Notes: generated by a model from the sequence alone, not told the origin. 64,000 nucleotides of DNA from Sphingomonas glacialis (GCF_014653575.1 NZ_BNAQ01000001.1:310001-374000); one strand, 5' to 3'. Numbered from the stretch's first letter, positions 43,687 through 53,587 are shown. Translations and numbers: made by a program.

Positions 43687-44876
43687 ACCGAGATATCCTT
43701 CACGTTCGCCCCTCTCGCCGCCCCGCCGCGCGACCCGACATACCGGCGCGCCATCCTGCGCGCTTCGGCATCGACCACGAGCACGTCTTCCAACGTCGCC
43801 GGCGCGGCCGGATCATAGCCCTCGAGCGTATCGGCGACGATTGCGGCAATTTCGAGGAAGCCGATCTCGCGGGCGAGAAAAGCCGCGACCGCGATCTCAT
43901 TGGCCGCATTGAGGATCGCCGGGCGCGCGCCGCCCGCATTGAGCGCATCGCGCGTCAGCTTCAACGCCGGGAAGCGGACCGGATCGGGCGCGGTGAAATC
44001 GAGCCGGCCGATCGCGACGAGATCGAGCGGCGCCATCGGCGTGGCCATCCGATCGGGCCAGGCGAGGCACGAGGCGATCGGCACGCGCATGTCGGGCGGG
44101 CCCATTTGCGCGAGCACCGAGCCGTCGACATAATCGACCAGCGAATGGATTACCGATTGCGGATGGATCACGATCTCGATCGCGTCGTTCGGCACCGGGA
44201 ACAGCCGCGCCGCCTCGATCAGCTCGAGCCCCTTGTTGAACAAGGTGGCCGAATCGACCGAGATCTTCGCGCCCATCGACCAGTTCGGATGCGCGACCGC
44301 CTGTTCGGGCGTGACGCTGCGCATCTGCTCGGTCGACCATTCGCGAAACGGTCCGCCGCTGCACGTCAGGATGATCCGCCGGACGCGCTCGGGACGCGCC
44401 GCGTCGAAGCATTGGAAGATCGCATTGTGCTCGGAATCGGCAGGAAGCAGCGTCGCGCCCGATTTGGCTGCGGCGGCGAGAACGACCTCGCCCGCCGAAA
44501 CCAGCGGTTCCTTGTTGGCCAGAATCACCGTCTTGCCGCCCGCGATAGCCGCCATGACGGGCTCGAGCCCGGTGCAGCCGACGATCGCGCCCATCGTGAT
44601 GTCGGCACCCATGCTCGCCGCCTCGAGCACCGCGGCACGCCCGCCGCCGCACCCGATATTGGTCCCGGCAAGCGCCGCGCGCAGTTCGGGCAGGCAGCTT
44701 TCGTCGGCGACCACCGCGAACTTGGCATTGGTGCGGAGCGCCGCGGCAGCAAGCCGCGCGACGTCGCAATTCGCGGTCAGCGCAACCACCGCGAACCGGT
44801 CGGGCTCGCGCTCGATCAGATCGAGCGTCGACGTACCGATCGAACCGGTCGCGCCGAGAATTGTAATCGTCTTCAC
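43683..44876 (-). CDS. dxr: 1-deoxy-D-xylulose 5-phosphate reductoisomerase
   Basis: A 397-residue enzyme of the MEP isoprenoid pathway. It converts DXP to MEP using NADPH. The Rossmann motif KTITILGATGSIGTSTLDLI starts the protein. The active-site residues lie in LLPADSEHNAIFQC, SGGPFREW and HPNWSMGAKISVDSATLFNKGLE. GTG at 44876 gives the 4-bp overlap with the cdsA stop seen throughout this operon; in-frame GTG/TTG codons 3 and 6 bp earlier are possible. Neighbouring uppS uses the pathway's C5 units to build the undecaprenyl carrier. Confidence 0.95.
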   Translation of the reverse strand: MKTITILGATGSIGTSTLDLIEREPDRFAVVALTANCDVARLAAAALRTNAKFAVVADESCLPELRAALAGTNIGCGGGRAAVLEAASMGADITMGAIVGCTGLEPVMAAIAGGKTVILANKEPLVSAGEVVLAAAAKSGATLLPADSEHNAIFQCFDAARPERVRRIILTCSGGPFREWSTEQMRSVTPEQAVAHPNWSMGAKISVDSATLFNKGLELIEAARLFPVPNDAIEIVIHPQSVIHSLVDYVDGSVLAQMGPPDMRVPIASCLAWPDRMATPMAPLDLVAIGRLDFTAPDPVRFPALKLTRDALNAGGARPAILNAANEIAVAAFLAREIGFLEIAAIVADTLEGYDPAAPATLEDVLVVDAEARRMARRYVGSRGGAARGANVKDISV

Positions 44877-45673
44877 CACCAATAGACTTTCGGTAACAGG
44901 ATCAGCAGCGCCGCGACGGGGGCGACGGGCACCAGCCCGTCGAGGCGATCGAGCACGCCGCCATGGCCGGGAAGCAGCGTACCGCTATCCTTGACGCCCG
45001 CCTGGCGCTTGAGCCAGCTTTCATAAAGATCGCCCGCCTGTGCAAGCACGGCGAGCAAGGGCGTCGCCAGCGTCAGGCGAAGCGGCAGGCCATAGGAGAG
45101 ATGCATCGCCGCGGCGAACAGGCTCGCCGCAGCAACGCCGCCGGCGAGGCCGGCCCAGGTCTTGTTGGGGCTGATCGCCGGGGCGAGCTTGGGCCCGCCG
45201 ATCGCGCGTCCTGCGGCATAGGCGCCGATGTCGCATGCCCAGACCAGCGCCAGCGCCCACAGCGTGAGCACCACGCCCTCGCGCTGATGCCGGATCAGCA
45301 GCAGCGCCATGATCGGCAGCCCGACGTACAGCACGCCACGCGCGAGGCCGGGGAGCCGCGTCACGATCACGACGAAAAACGCCGCGCCAACCAACAGGCC
45401 AAGCGACAGGAACCCCGCCCCTGCCCCGACCACCGGCATCATGATCGCCAGCGGCACCGACAGCGCATATTGCGCGAGCCGCTTGGTGTGCGGCGGCGCC
45501 TGTTGCAGATCGGACCACTCGGCCATCATGAACAAGCCGAGCACGACGCACAGCAGCCAGAACGCGATGCTGCCGAACACGATCGCGCCGAGCGCAACAG
45601 CAATCAGCGCCAATCCGACAACGATCCGGAGCGTAAGATTCGACGGGCCGGCCGCCTTGGGGACGGCGGTCAC
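44873..45673 (-). CDS. cdsA: phosphatidate cytidylyltransferase
   Basis: A 266-residue integral-membrane enzyme with about seven to eight helices. It makes CDP-diacylglycerol from CTP and phosphatidate. The family signature near the C-terminus is visible as SPNKTWAGLAGG followed by AQAGDLYESWLKRQAGVKDSGTLLPGHGGVLDRLD. CDP-diacylglycerol is the substrate of the PssA encoded at 50290-51105. The gene overlaps uppS by 4 bp and dxr by 4 bp. Confidence 0.95.
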   Translation of the reverse strand: MTAVPKAAGPSNLTLRIVVGLALIAVALGAIVFGSIAFWLLCVVLGLFMMAEWSDLQQAPPHTKRLAQYALSVPLAIMMPVVGAGAGFLSLGLLVGAAFFVVIVTRLPGLARGVLYVGLPIMALLLIRHQREGVVLTLWALALVWACDIGAYAAGRAIGGPKLAPAISPNKTWAGLAGGVAAASLFAAAMHLSYGLPLRLTLATPLLAVLAQAGDLYESWLKRQAGVKDSGTLLPGHGGVLDRLDGLVPVAPVAALLILLPKVYWW

Positions 45674-46413
45674 AGGCCGCCGAACCGCCGTTGCCGCTGT
45701 CCGAAGGTCGCGATCGCGCCAGCCAGCGTCTCGGCATCGAATTCAGGCCAGAGCGTGTCGACGAACAGCAATTCGGCATAGGCCGCCTGCCACAGCAGGA
45801 AATTCGACAGCCGAACTTCGCCCGACGTACGGATCAACAGATCGAGCGGCGGCAAGTCGCGCGTGTCGAGTTCATCCTCGAACATCGCAGCGTCGATCGT
45901 CGCGGGGTCGAGCGTACCGGCCTGAGCACGCTCCGCCATGCGCCGGGCGACTTCGACGATCTCTGCCTGCGCGCCGTAATTGAGCGCCATCACGAGGATC
46001 GGCCCCGTGTTGACCGACGTGCGCGCGATCGCGGTGTCGATCAGCTCGACGAGGTCGGGCGTGAAACGGCGATAGTCGCCGATGATGCGAAGCCGCACAT
46101 TGTCGCGCACCATCTCGTCGAGATCGCTGCGGATGAAGACGCGCAGCAGACCCATCAGGTCGCTGACTTCCTCTTCCGGCCGCCGCCAATTCTCGCTCGA
46201 GAAGGCGTAGAGCGTAAGCGCCTCGATCCCCATCGCCCGCGCCGCGCGCGCGACGCGGCGGACCGCCTCGACGCCCTGGCGGTGCCCGGCGATCCGCGGC
46301 AGATGCCGCTTCTTGGCCCAGCGACCATTGCCGTCCATGATGATCGCGACGTGGCGCGGGAGCACCCCGGCCACGGTCGCAGGATCGGCAGCCCGGGCGG
46401 CGAACGGCCTCAC
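45670..46413 (-). CDS. uppS: undecaprenyl diphosphate synthase
   Basis: A 247-residue cis-prenyltransferase. It elongates farnesyl diphosphate to the undecaprenyl carrier for peptidoglycan and glycan synthesis. The P-loop motif [20 protein letters not shown] with the catalytic Asp, the [13 protein letters not shown] segment and the C-terminal [23 protein letters not shown] and LWPEF motifs are all present. The GTG start overlaps the frr stop by 4 bp. Confidence 0.96.
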   Translation of the reverse strand: MRPFAARAADPATVAGVLPRHVAIIMDGNGRWAKKRHLPRIAGHRQGVEAVRRVARAARAMGIEALTLYAFSSENWRRPEEEVSDLMGLLRVFIRSDLDEMVRDNVRLRIIGDYRRFTPDLVELIDTAIARTSVNTGPILVMALNYGAQAEIVEVARRMAERAQAGTLDPATIDAAMFEDELDTRDLPPLDLLIRTSGEVRLSNFLLWQAAYAELLFVDTLWPEFDAETLAGAIATFGQRQRRFGGL

Positions 46414-46967
46414 TTGCCCAGGATTTCCTTTTCCTTGGCCGATGCCGCGGCATCGATGTCGGCAATCGTCTTGTCGGTCAGCTTCTGGACTTCGGTCTCG
46501 AGCTTCTTGCGATCGTCCTCGCCGAACAGGCCCTTCTTCTCGTCGACCTTGAGCGAATCCATCCCGTCACGGCGCACGTTGCGCGCAGCGATGCGGGCAT
46601 CCTCGGCATATTTGCCGGCGAGCTTGGCGAGTTCCTTGCGGCGCTCCTCGGTCAGATCGGGGATCGGCAGACGCAGCGTGGTGCCATCGACGATCGGGTT
46701 GAGGCCGAGCCCGGCCGAACGGATCGCCTTGTCGCACGGGCCGACGTTCATCTTGTCCCACACCTGGACCGAGATCATCCGCGGCTCGGGCACCGAGACG
46801 GTCGCGACCTGGTTGAGCGGCATTTGCGCGCCGTACACTTCGACCGTCACCGGATCGAGCAACGAGGTCGAGGCGCGACCGGTGCGCAGCCCGCTGAGAT
46901 CGCCCTTGAGCGATTCGACGCTGCCGGCCATGCGGCGTTCGAGATCAGCCTTGTCATACGCGGCCAT
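46410..46967 (-). CDS. frr: ribosome recycling factor
   Basis: A 185-residue protein that splits post-termination ribosomes together with EF-G. It has the two-domain RRF layout: N-terminal helix ([26 protein letters not shown]), central beta domain ([24 protein letters not shown]) and C-terminal helices ([33 protein letters not shown]). It lies 3 bp after pyrH, in the order conserved across Proteobacteria. Confidence 0.96.
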   Translation of the reverse strand: MAAYDKADLERRMAGSVESLKGDLSGLRTGRASTSLLDPVTVEVYGAQMPLNQVATVSVPEPRMISVQVWDKMNVGPCDKAIRSAGLGLNPIVDGTTLRLPIPDLTEERRKELAKLAGKYAEDARIAARNVRRDGMDSLKVDEKKGLFGEDDRKKLETEVQKLTDKTIADIDAAASAKEKEILGK

Positions 46968-46970
46968 GGA

Positions 46971-47696
46971 TCAGTCTCCCTTGATATGCTGAACGGTCGT
47001 CGAGACGCCTTCGCCGCGCAGTACCGCGGCAAGGTTGCCCGACTGACGGATATTGAAGACGACGATCGGAATATTGTTGTCACGGCACAAGGCGATCGCG
47101 CTGGCGTCCATTACCTTGAGGTCCTGCGCGAGCACGGTGCCGTAGCTGACAGTGTCGTAGCGCTTTGCGGTCGGCACGAGCTTCGGGTCGGCATCGTAGA
47201 CGCCGTCGACCGAAGTGCCCTTGAAGAGCGCGTCGCACTTCATTTCCGCTGCACGCAGCGCTGCGCCGCTATCGGTCGTGAAGAACGGGCTGCCGACGCC
47301 GGCGGCGAAGATCACGATGCGCCCCTTTTCGAGGTGGCGCTCGGCGCGGCGGCGGATGAACGGCTCGCACACCGACGCCATCGGGATGGCGGACTGGACG
47401 CGCGTCTCGACGCCGATCTGTTCGAGCGCATTCTGGACGGCGAGCGCGTTCATCACGGTCGCGAGCATGCCCATGTAATCGCCGGTCGCGCGGTCCATGC
47501 CGCGTGCCGCGCCCGAGATGCCGCGGAAGATGTTGCCACCGCCGACGACGACGCAGAGCTCATAGCCCTGGTGCTTCACATCGGCGATTTCGGCCGCGAC
47601 GCGCGCGATGACGTCGGGGTCGATCGACAGGCCGCCCGAGCCCATCAGGACTTCGCCCGATAATTTCAACAAGATGCGTTTGTGGGCGATTGTCAC
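46971..47696 (-). CDS. pyrH: UMP kinase
   Basis: A 241-residue amino-acid-kinase-fold enzyme that phosphorylates UMP to UDP with [17 protein letters not shown] at the start is the phosphate-binding lysine loop, [10 protein letters not shown] binds UMP, and [12 protein letters not shown] with [22 protein letters not shown] form the C-terminal part. The bacterial hexameric form is regulated by GTP and UTP. The start is GTG. It precedes frr by 3 bp and follows a 302-bp gap after tsf. Confidence 0.96.
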   Translation of the reverse strand: MTIAHKRILLKLSGEVLMGSGGLSIDPDVIARVAAEIADVKHQGYELCVVVGGGNIFRGISGAARGMDRATGDYMGMLATVMNALAVQNALEQIGVETRVQSAIPMASVCEPFIRRRAERHLEKGRIVIFAAGVGSPFFTTDSGAALRAAEMKCDALFKGTSVDGVYDADPKLVPTAKRYDTVSYGTVLAQDLKVMDASAIALCRDNNIPIVVFNIRQSGNLAAVLRGEGVSTTVQHIKGD

Positions 47697-47834
47697 GAGA
47701 ATCCAGACTGCAATGGGCTTGGTCCGCCAGCGGGCGGTGCGGCGCGGACCTTATCGGCGACGCCGGATGATTGGAAGCGCGGAAACCGTGCAGAGTGCTC
47801 GGGTCGGCGCGGATGTGGGCGTGCCCCCGCTTCC

Positions 47835-47919
47835 GTCACCCTCGCGAAAGCGAGCGTCCCGCTTCTTCTTCTCGGCCCGGGCCAGGCAGCGTCATCCCCG
47901 CTTTCGCGGGGAGGACGGG
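47835..47919. repeat. paired palindromes of a dispersed sphingomonad-type repeat
   Basis: Two short hairpins face each other: CTCGCGAAAGCGAG (47841-47854) preceded by GTCACC, and CCCCGCTTTCGCGGGG (47896-47911) preceded by GTCAT. Both have a GAAA/TTTC loop and GC-rich arms. The layout is that of REP-like intergenic palindromes. It lies in the 302-bp gap between tsf and pyrH (47697-47998), which holds no gene that I can support. Confidence 0.65.
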
Positions 47920-47934
47920 TTCCCGACGTAACAA

Positions 47935-47958
47935 GGGCCGCACCATCCGGCGCGGCCC
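47935..47958 (-). terminator. hairpin after tsf
   Basis: On the minus strand GGGCCGCGCC and GGTGCGGCCC pair with a GGAT loop (one mismatched or G-U pair), starting 40 bp after the tsf stop. Only TTGTT follows, so it is a weak intrinsic terminator. It would separate rpsB-tsf from pyrH. Confidence 0.5.
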
Positions 47959-47998
47959 ATGCCCTTTATCGCATCACCCGAAGGCGAAACCGAATCGC

Positions 47999-48937
47999 TT
48001 ACGCGGCCGGCTGCTGCGGAACGCCCGAAGCGGCAGCGACTTCGGCTGCGAAGTCGCTCGACTCCTTCTCGATGCCTTCGCCGAGCTGGAAGCGGACATA
48101 GTCCTTGAGCTCGATCGACTTGCCGGCGGCCTTGGCAGCGTTGGCGACGACGTCCGAGATCTTGGTCTTGCCGTCCATCACCAGCAGCTGGCTGACGAGC
48201 GCGTTTTCCTTGCAGTACTTCGCGATCGCACCGTCGACCATCTTCGCGACGATCTCGGCGGGCTTGCCGCTCTCCGAAGCCTTTTCGGTTGCAATCGCGC
48301 GCTCGCGGGCGACGATCTCGGGGTCGAGGCCGTCCTCGTTGAGCGCGAGCGGGAAGGCCGCCGCGATGTGCATCGCGATCTGCTTGCCGAGCGGGAGGAG
48401 CACGTCCTCGCCAGCTTCGCTCTCGAGCGCGACGAGCACGCCGATCTTGCCGAGGCCAGGCGCTGCTGCGTTGTGGATGTACGGCACGATCGCGCCCGAG
48501 GTCACTTCGAGGCGCTTGGCGCGACGCAGGTTCTGGTTCTCGCCGATCGTCGCGATGTTGCTGGTCAGCGTCTCTTCGACGGTGTTCTCGCCGATCGAGG
48601 CCTGCTTGATCATCTCGATATCGTCGCCGAGCGCGAGCGCGACTGCGGTAACGTCACGCACGAAAGTCTGGAACTGGTCGTTCTTTGCAACGAAATCGGT
48701 CTCGGAATTGACTTCGACGGCCGCACCCGTGGTGCCGTTTACTTCAACGCCGATCAGACCCTCGGCCGCGGTGCGGCTCGACTTCTTGGCGGCAGCAGCG
48801 AGGCCCTTGGCGCGCAGCCAATCCATCGCCGCCGTCATGTCGCCAGCTGCTTCGGTCAGCGCCTTCTTGCAGTCCATCATGCCCGCGCCGCTCTTTTCGC
48901 GCAGGTCCTTAACCGCTGCTGCAGTGATCTCGGCCAT
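47999..48937 (-). CDS. tsf: elongation factor Ts
   Basis: A 312-residue guanine-nucleotide exchange factor for EF-Tu. The N-terminal UBA-like domain ([26 protein letters not shown]) and the [13 protein letters not shown] motif that inserts into EF-Tu are both visible. The core and the C-terminal dimerisation parts are complete. The ATG follows GAGGA. It is downstream of rpsB with an 86-bp gap, the usual ribosomal pair. Confidence 0.97.
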   Translation of the reverse strand: MAEITAAAVKDLREKSGAGMMDCKKALTEAAGDMTAAMDWLRAKGLAAAAKKSSRTAAEGLIGVEVNGTTGAAVEVNSETDFVAKNDQFQTFVRDVTAVALALGDDIEMIKQASIGENTVEETLTSNIATIGENQNLRRAKRLEVTSGAIVPYIHNAAAPGLGKIGVLVALESEAGEDVLLPLGKQIAMHIAAAFPLALNEDGLDPEIVARERAIATEKASESGKPAEIVAKMVDGAIAKYCKENALVSQLLVMDGKTKISDVVANAAKAAGKSIELKDYVRFQLGEGIEKESSDFAAEVAAASGVPQQPAA

Positions 48938-49023
48938 GTGAAAATCCTCATTGTCTGTAGATACGAATATAGGCGGAGCGGGGCAAAAAGCCCTACCCCG
49001 CCCATAGGTCAGTTCGGTGACGC

Positions 49024-49869
49024 TTACGCGTCGATCTGGCGCTCGGCCTCGGCGACCATTTCGGCCTGCAGAGCTGCGTCCGATGCCGGCGTGATTTCGG
49101 CGGCAGGAGCCTCCGGTGCCACGGTCAGCGCTTCCTCGGCGGGTGGCGCTTCCATCGAACCGATGTCCTGACGGCGCGACATCTGCTCGTTGCCACCGCG
49201 CGTCGCGGCGATTGCGATCGCTTCGCAATACAGGCGGATCGCACGGCTGGCGTCGTCGTTCGCCGGAACCGGGAATGCGATGCCGTCGGGCGAGACGTTC
49301 GAATCGAGGATCGCGACGACGGGGATGCCGAGCGTGTTGGCTTCCTTGATCGCCAGCTCTTCCTTGTTTGCGTCGATCACGAACATCACGTCGGGAATGC
49401 CGCCCATGTCGCGGATGCCGCCGAGGCTGAGCTCGAGCTTGTCGCGCTCGCGCGTCAGCTGGAGGACTTCCTTCTTGGTCAGGCCGTGCGTGTCGCCCGA
49501 GAGCTGCTCTTCGAGCGTCTTGAGGCGCTTGATCGAACCCGAGATCGTCTTCCAGTTGGTGAGCATGCCGCCCAGCCAGCGATGGTTGACGAAGTGCTGG
49601 CCCGAACGGCGAGCGGCGTCAGCGACGGGCTCCTGCGCCTGGCGCTTGGTGCCGACGAACAGGACCTTGCCGCCAGCGGCGGTCGACGCCGAGACGAACT
49701 CGAGCGCGCGCGCGAAAAGCGGAACGGTCTGCGAGAGATCGAGGATGTGGACGCCGTTGCGGTCGCCAAAGATGTAAGGCTTCATCTTCGGGTTCCAGCG
49801 ATGCGTCTGGTGGCCGAAGTGTGCGCCCGTTTCGAGCAATTGCTGCATGGAGACGACTGGTGCCGCCAT
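49024..49869 (-). CDS. rpsB: 30S ribosomal protein S2
   Basis: A 281-residue ribosomal protein. The family segments [54 protein letters not shown] and DPDVMF-like [19 protein letters not shown] are present. A tail of about 45 residues rich in Ala, Glu and Pro extends beyond E. coli S2 and is common in Sphingomonadales. The ATG at 49869 follows AAAGGA. Its own 5' region (49870 to about 50020) has no recognised leader motif. Transcription diverges from the candidate SOS gene. Confidence 0.97.
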   Translation of the reverse strand: MAAPVVSMQQLLETGAHFGHQTHRWNPKMKPYIFGDRNGVHILDLSQTVPLFARALEFVSASTAAGGKVLFVGTKRQAQEPVADAARRSGQHFVNHRWLGGMLTNWKTISGSIKRLKTLEEQLSGDTHGLTKKEVLQLTRERDKLELSLGGIRDMGGIPDVMFVIDANKEELAIKEANTLGIPVVAILDSNVSPDGIAFPVPANDDASRAIRLYCEAIAIAATRGGNEQMSRRQDIGSMEAPPAEEALTVAPEAPAAEITPASDAALQAEMVAEAERQIDA

Positions 49870-50023
49870 AAGATAGGTCCTTTCCGGTTGTGCCTCTGGG
49901 AAGCGAGTCATCCGTGGATCCAGGGTGAAACCCCGGACGGACACCGGCAATATGTGCTTCCCATGCGGTGTGAAGGCGGCTCCGTTAGCCGAGCTTGCCC
50001 CAACAATCAACCCGGAACACGAC

Positions 50024-50070
50024 TTGACACGCAGAACGGAAACGGAACATACCATGTTCGAGAGCGGAAC
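50024..50070 (+). promoter_or_regulatory. candidate SOS promoter with LexA-type GAAC-N7-GAAC box
   Basis: TTGACA (50024-50029) is followed by GAAC at 50034 and 50045 with exactly 7 nt between, which on the other strand reads GTTC-N7-GTTC, the alphaproteobacterial LexA box. The same 11-bp spacing continues with GTTC at 50056 and GAAC at 50067. The box lies between the -35 element and a weak -10 (ACATAC, 50047-50052), where a repressor would block transcription. It is 69 bp or more before the ATG at 50139. It also lies upstream of rpsB on the other strand. Confidence 0.6.
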
Positions 50071-50138
50071 GGGGAACCCGAACGCCTTAAGGATGTTGCG
50101 ACTTTATGACGCTTCACCGTGATAGACGGAGATAAACG

Positions 50139-50366
50139 ATGGCTGTTATCGGTTTCCTGGTTTTTGTAAGCGCGCTGGCAGCGAGCGTTGCGGTGTTCTG
50201 GTTGACACTTGTGCCGGCCTTGCCGCGGATCGTTGCGTTGCTCCGCGACGGTGTAGATCCGATGGCGACGCGACCTCCGGTTTGGATCGTTAGCGAACCT
50301 CGGCTTCGGGCGCGGATGCGGACGGTGTCGGCGGTAGCCCGGCCGAAGCTGCGCGCTGCCGCTTGA
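50139..50366 (+). CDS. small single-pass membrane protein, candidate SOS-induced gene
   Basis: A 75-residue protein with one long hydrophobic helix (about residues 3-33: VIGFLVFVSALAASVAVFWL onward) and a short basic C-terminal tail (RLRARMRTVSAVARPKLR), predicted to face the cytoplasm. ACGGAGATAA gives a good ribosome binding site 5-8 nt before the ATG. A LexA-type box lies upstream. No known family is recognised. In Caulobacter the small membrane protein SidA is SOS-induced and blocks division; a similar role here is only a hypothesis. The last 77 bp overlap the end of pssA on the opposite strand. Confidence 0.55.
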   Translation: MAVIGFLVFVSALAASVAVFWLTLVPALPRIVALLRDGVDPMATRPPVWIVSEPRLRARMRTVSAVARPKLRAAA

Positions 50367-51105
50367 CCTTTGCATAGGCGGCGATGCTGAACGGCACCGT
50401 CGCCAGATAGGCTGCACACAGGAACGTGAGCGTGTGCCATGGCGCGGAAATCAGCGCCGCGCCGAGCAACACGACGACTGCGATCGCCTCGAAGCGGATA
50501 TTGGTGCGCAGTTTGAGCGACGACCAGCTGAAGGTCGCGACGCTCGACACCATCAGGATCGCCATCAATGCGACCCACGGCCCCACGATGAACGGCGAGC
50601 GCCACAGATCGAGGCCGGTCCAGAACCAGAGATAGAGTGGCAACATCGCGAGCCCTGCGCCGACCGGCGCCGGTGAACCGGTGAGGAAACCGGCCGATTT
50701 GTGCGGTTGTTCGGCGACATCGATGCCAGCGTTGAAACGTGCCAACCGCAGAGCACAAAACACCGCGAACACCAACGCGACGAGCCACCCGAAGCGCGGC
50801 ACTTCCTTGAGCGACCATAAATAGAGAATCAGCGCGGGCGAGACGCCGAATGAAATCGCGTCGGACAGCGAATCGAGTTCAGCGCCGAACCGGCTCTCGC
50901 CGCGGACCATCCGCGCGATCCGGCCGTCGATCCCGTCGAGCACACTGGCGATCATCACCATCAGCACCGCGGTTTCCCACTGCTCGGCGATTGCGAAGCG
51001 AATCCCGGTAAGCCCGGAACACAAGGCCAAGGCGGTGACCGCGTTGGGCGCGACGGCCCGCAATGGCAGGCCGCGCGCAGCGGTGCGGCGCAGGGGCGTG
51101 GTCAT
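50290..51105 (-). CDS. pssA: CDP-diacylglycerol-serine O-phosphatidyltransferase
   Basis: A 271-residue membrane enzyme with about seven to eight helices. It joins CDP-diacylglycerol to serine to make phosphatidylserine. The CDP-alcohol phosphotransferase motif is visible as DGIDGRIARMVRGESRFG followed by AELDSLSD (DGx2ARx8Gx3Dx3D). The C-terminal tail is Ala/Pro-rich. It is downstream of psd, which decarboxylates the product to phosphatidylethanolamine; together they form the phosphatidylethanolamine pathway. Confidence 0.94.
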   Translation of the reverse strand: MTTPLRRTAARGLPLRAVAPNAVTALALCSGLTGIRFAIAEQWETAVLMVMIASVLDGIDGRIARMVRGESRFGAELDSLSDAISFGVSPALILYLWSLKEVPRFGWLVALVFAVFCALRLARFNAGIDVAEQPHKSAGFLTGSPAPVGAGLAMLPLYLWFWTGLDLWRSPFIVGPWVALMAILMVSSVATFSWSSLKLRTNIRFEAIAVVVLLGAALISAPWHTLTFLCAAYLATVPFSIAAYAKVKRQRAASAGLPPTPSASAPEAEVR

Positions 51106-51265
51106 GCGGCGATGCCCGGCAGGCCGGCGGACATTATCCGCGAAATGATGACGCTTTCAGCCGCGCACGAACGCACGGTCGGCCATGTAGCGGACAACGC
51201 TTCGACAAGCTCGACGCGAATGGCAGGCGAAGACCACCGCACAGGTGACGCTGAAACACGCTCGA

Positions 51266-51994
51266 TCACTGCGCAATCCCGCTTGCGACCGCGCCGCCGA
51301 TGCGCCCGAGAATCGTCTCGCCAGCCACGCTGCGCTGGCCGAGGACGACCTGGCACGCACAATCATCGGGCAGGAACACATCGAGCCGGCTGCCGAAGCG
51401 AATGAGACCGATCCGCTGCCCCGCCGCGATCATGTCGCCTGGCTTGACGAACGGAACGATCCGCCGCGCGAGCAGCCCGGCGATCTGGGTGAAGCCGATG
51501 CGCCGGCCGTCGCGACCCTCGACGACTATATGCTGGCGCTCATTGTCCTCGCTCGCCTTATCGAGCTCGGCGTTGACGAACTTGCCGGAGATATAGACCA
51601 CCTGCTTGACCGTGCCCGCGATCGGGGTGCGGTTGATGTGCACGTCGAACACCGACATGAACACCGAAACGCGGATCAGCGGCGCGTCGCCGAGGCCATT
51701 CGGCCCGGCGAGCTCGCGCGGAACGGGCACGCGCTCGATCATCGAGACCAAGCCGTCGGCAGGCGAAATGATCAGACCCTCGCCCGACGGCGTGACACGA
51801 ACCGGATCACGGAAGAACAAGGCGACCCACAATGCGAGCCCGAGCAGCGGCCACGTCAGGATGGGTACGAACACCCACGCGAGGAAGGCGATCAGCAGCG
51901 CGATCGCGACATATTTACGCCCTTCGGGGTGCAGATCGGGAACGCGCCATTTCACGGCTTCGGCGGACGGGTTCAGCTTGTCGGATGGTATCAT
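51266..51994 (-). CDS. psd: phosphatidylserine decarboxylase proenzyme
   Basis: A 242-residue proenzyme that self-cleaves at Gly201-Ser202 (LIRFGSRLD) to make a pyruvoyl cofactor. [18 protein letters not shown] carries the conserved His, and a hydrophobic N-terminal region ([20 protein letters not shown]) anchors it in the membrane. The length matches the short Psd class found in Alphaproteobacteria and archaea rather than the longer E. coli type. The 160-bp gap before pssA shows no gene. Confidence 0.94.
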   Translation of the reverse strand: MIPSDKLNPSAEAVKWRVPDLHPEGRKYVAIALLIAFLAWVFVPILTWPLLGLALWVALFFRDPVRVTPSGEGLIISPADGLVSMIERVPVPRELAGPNGLGDAPLIRVSVFMSVFDVHINRTPIAGTVKQVVYISGKFVNAELDKASEDNERQHIVVEGRDGRRIGFTQIAGLLARRIVPFVKPGDMIAAGQRIGLIRFGSRLDVFLPDDCACQVVLGQRSVAGETILGRIGGAVASGIAQ

Positions 51995-52131
51995 GCCGGA
52001 AACTGTAGCTCACCCCCCTCGCTGCGACAATCGCGAACCCTAAAGCGCTCCGCCCTGGACCGGGTGCGGGTTGATCACCGCGCGCCATGCTCCTAGACGC
52101 TCCCCAAACCTCCCTTCAGGAAAGAGCGGAA

Positions 52132-53355
52132 ATGGCGAAGATCAAGGTAAAGACGCCCGTCGTGGAAATCGATGGCGACGAGATGACGCGGATCATCTGG
52201 CAGTGGATCCGCGAGCGCCTGATCCTCCCCTATCTCGACATCGATCTCGAATATTACGACCTCGGCATGATGAGCCGCGACAACACCGACGACAAGATCA
52301 CCGTCGACAGCGCCAAGGCGATCCAGAAGTACGGCGTCGGCGTTAAGTGCGCGACGATCACCCCCGACGAGCAGCGCGTCGAGGAATTCGGCCTCAAGAA
52401 GATGTGGAAGTCGCCCAACGGCACGATCCGCAACATCCTCGGCGGCACGATCTTCCGCGAGCCGATCGTGATCAAGAACGTTCCCCGCCTGATCCCGGGC
52501 TGGACGCACCCGATCGTCGTCGGTCGTCACGCATTCGGCGATCAGTATCGCGCGACCGATTTCCTCGTCCCCGGCCCCGGCAAGCTGCGGCTCGTGTTCG
52601 AAGGCGACGATGGCAAGGTCATCGACCGCGAAGTGTTCCAATTCCCGTCGTCGGGCGTGGCGCAGGCGATGTACAACCTCGACGACTCGATCCGCGACTT
52701 CGCACGCGCCTCGATGCATTACGGCCTCAACCTGAAGTGGCCGGTCTACCTGTCGACCAAGAACACGATCCTCAAATATTACGACGGCCGCTTCAAGGAC
52801 CTGTTCGCCGAGGTCTTCGAGACCGAGTTCAAGGACAAGTTCAAGGAAGCGGGCATCTCCTACGAGCATCGCCTGATCGACGACATGGTTGCGTCCGCCC
52901 TCAAGTGGCACGGCGAGTTCGTCTGGGCGTGCAAGAACTATGACGGCGACGTCCAGTCGGACCAGGTCGCTCAAGGGTTCGGCTCGCTCGGCCTGATGAC
53001 CTCGGTGCTGCTCACGCCCGACGGCAAGACGGTCGAGGCGGAAGCCGCACACGGCACCGTCACGCGCCACTTCCGCCAGCACGAGCAGGGCAAGGCGACT
53101 TCGACCAACCCGATCGCGTCGATCTTCGCTTGGACCGGCGGCCTCAAGTATCGCGGCAAGTTCGATGGTACGCCCGAAGTGACCAAGTTCGCCGAGACGC
53201 TCGAGCAGGTCTGCATCCAGACGGTCGAGGACGGTCACATGACCAAGGATCTCGCGCTGCTGATCGGCCCGGAGCAGCCGTGGATGACGACCGAGCAGTT
53301 CTTCGAGCAGGTCCGCGTCAACCTCGAAGCCAAGATGGGCGAAATCACCGGCTGA
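52132..53355 (+). CDS. icd: NADP-dependent isocitrate dehydrogenase
   Basis: A 407-residue enzyme of the TCA cycle that oxidises isocitrate to 2-oxoglutarate. It is of the homodimeric eukaryote-like type ([21 protein letters not shown] start), not the E. coli type. [18 protein letters not shown] carries the substrate-binding residues, [20 protein letters not shown] the metal-binding Asp, and [14 protein letters not shown] the NADP contacts. The ATG at 52132 follows AGGAAAGAG. It stands alone and is followed by a strong terminator. Confidence 0.97.
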   Translation: MAKIKVKTPVVEIDGDEMTRIIWQWIRERLILPYLDIDLEYYDLGMMSRDNTDDKITVDSAKAIQKYGVGVKCATITPDEQRVEEFGLKKMWKSPNGTIRNILGGTIFREPIVIKNVPRLIPGWTHPIVVGRHAFGDQYRATDFLVPGPGKLRLVFEGDDGKVIDREVFQFPSSGVAQAMYNLDDSIRDFARASMHYGLNLKWPVYLSTKNTILKYYDGRFKDLFAEVFETEFKDKFKEAGISYEHRLIDDMVASALKWHGEFVWACKNYDGDVQSDQVAQGFGSLGLMTSVLLTPDGKTVEAEAAHGTVTRHFRQHEQGKATSTNPIASIFAWTGGLKYRGKFDGTPEVTKFAETLEQVCIQTVEDGHMTKDLALLIGPEQPWMTTEQFFEQVRVNLEAKMGEITG

Positions 53356-53375
53356 TACCGGCGTTCCGGGAGATG

Positions 53376-53421
53376 AGGAGCCCCGGGGTTGCGAGCGTCC
53401 TGCTTGCACCCCGGGGCTCCT
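53376..53421 (+). terminator. hairpin terminator of icd
   Basis: AGGAGCCCCGGGGT pairs perfectly over 14 bp with a downstream arm across an 18-nt loop. It starts 21 bp after the icd stop. The stem is followed by TTGCTCC, so the U-tract is poor, but the GC-rich stem alone is strong. Confidence 0.75.
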
Positions 53422-53509
53422 TGCTCCGCACGGTCGTCAGGTATCGGGCGGCGCGACGACGACGATCGCGCAGTTAATCGCGCTGCCTTCGGAGCACAAT
53501 CGGCCGACC

Positions 53510-53587
53510 TCAGCGGCCCGCAACCAACAATCGGATGATGATACCGGCCGGTCCACCGCCGATAATCAGCACATCTGTGTCAGGCAT
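53510..53587 (-). pseudogene. 5' stub of an FAD-dependent oxidoreductase
   Basis: The minus-strand frame from the ATG at 53587 reads MPDTDVLIIGGGPAGIII and reaches a stop after 25 codons. TDVLIIGGGPAG is the classic dinucleotide-binding start of flavoprotein monooxygenases and hydroxylases, so this is the first 15-20 residues of such a gene, with the rest absent. The downstream stretch (53422-53509) does not continue the fold. It diverges from the antiporter gene. I infer a deleted or recombined oxygenase. Confidence 0.6.

Noticed and set aside
47835..47919. Paired repeats as a CRISPR array
   Set aside because: Only two short inverted hairpins, no regular direct repeats with unique spacers, no cas genes.
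50067..50083. Extra GAAC copies (50067, 50074, 50080) as further LexA boxes
   Set aside because: Spacing of the last two does not fit the 7-nt rule; only the 50034/50045 pair, with 50056 and 50067 in phase, is considered.
50054..50122. A 22-codon frame starting inside the LexA-type repeat
   Set aside because: No Shine-Dalgarno and its start codon lies within the presumed -10/+1 region; unlikely to be translated.
51106..51265. Possible short gene between psd and pssA
   Set aside because: Frames there have no recognisable product or ribosome binding site; likely a plain intergenic gap.
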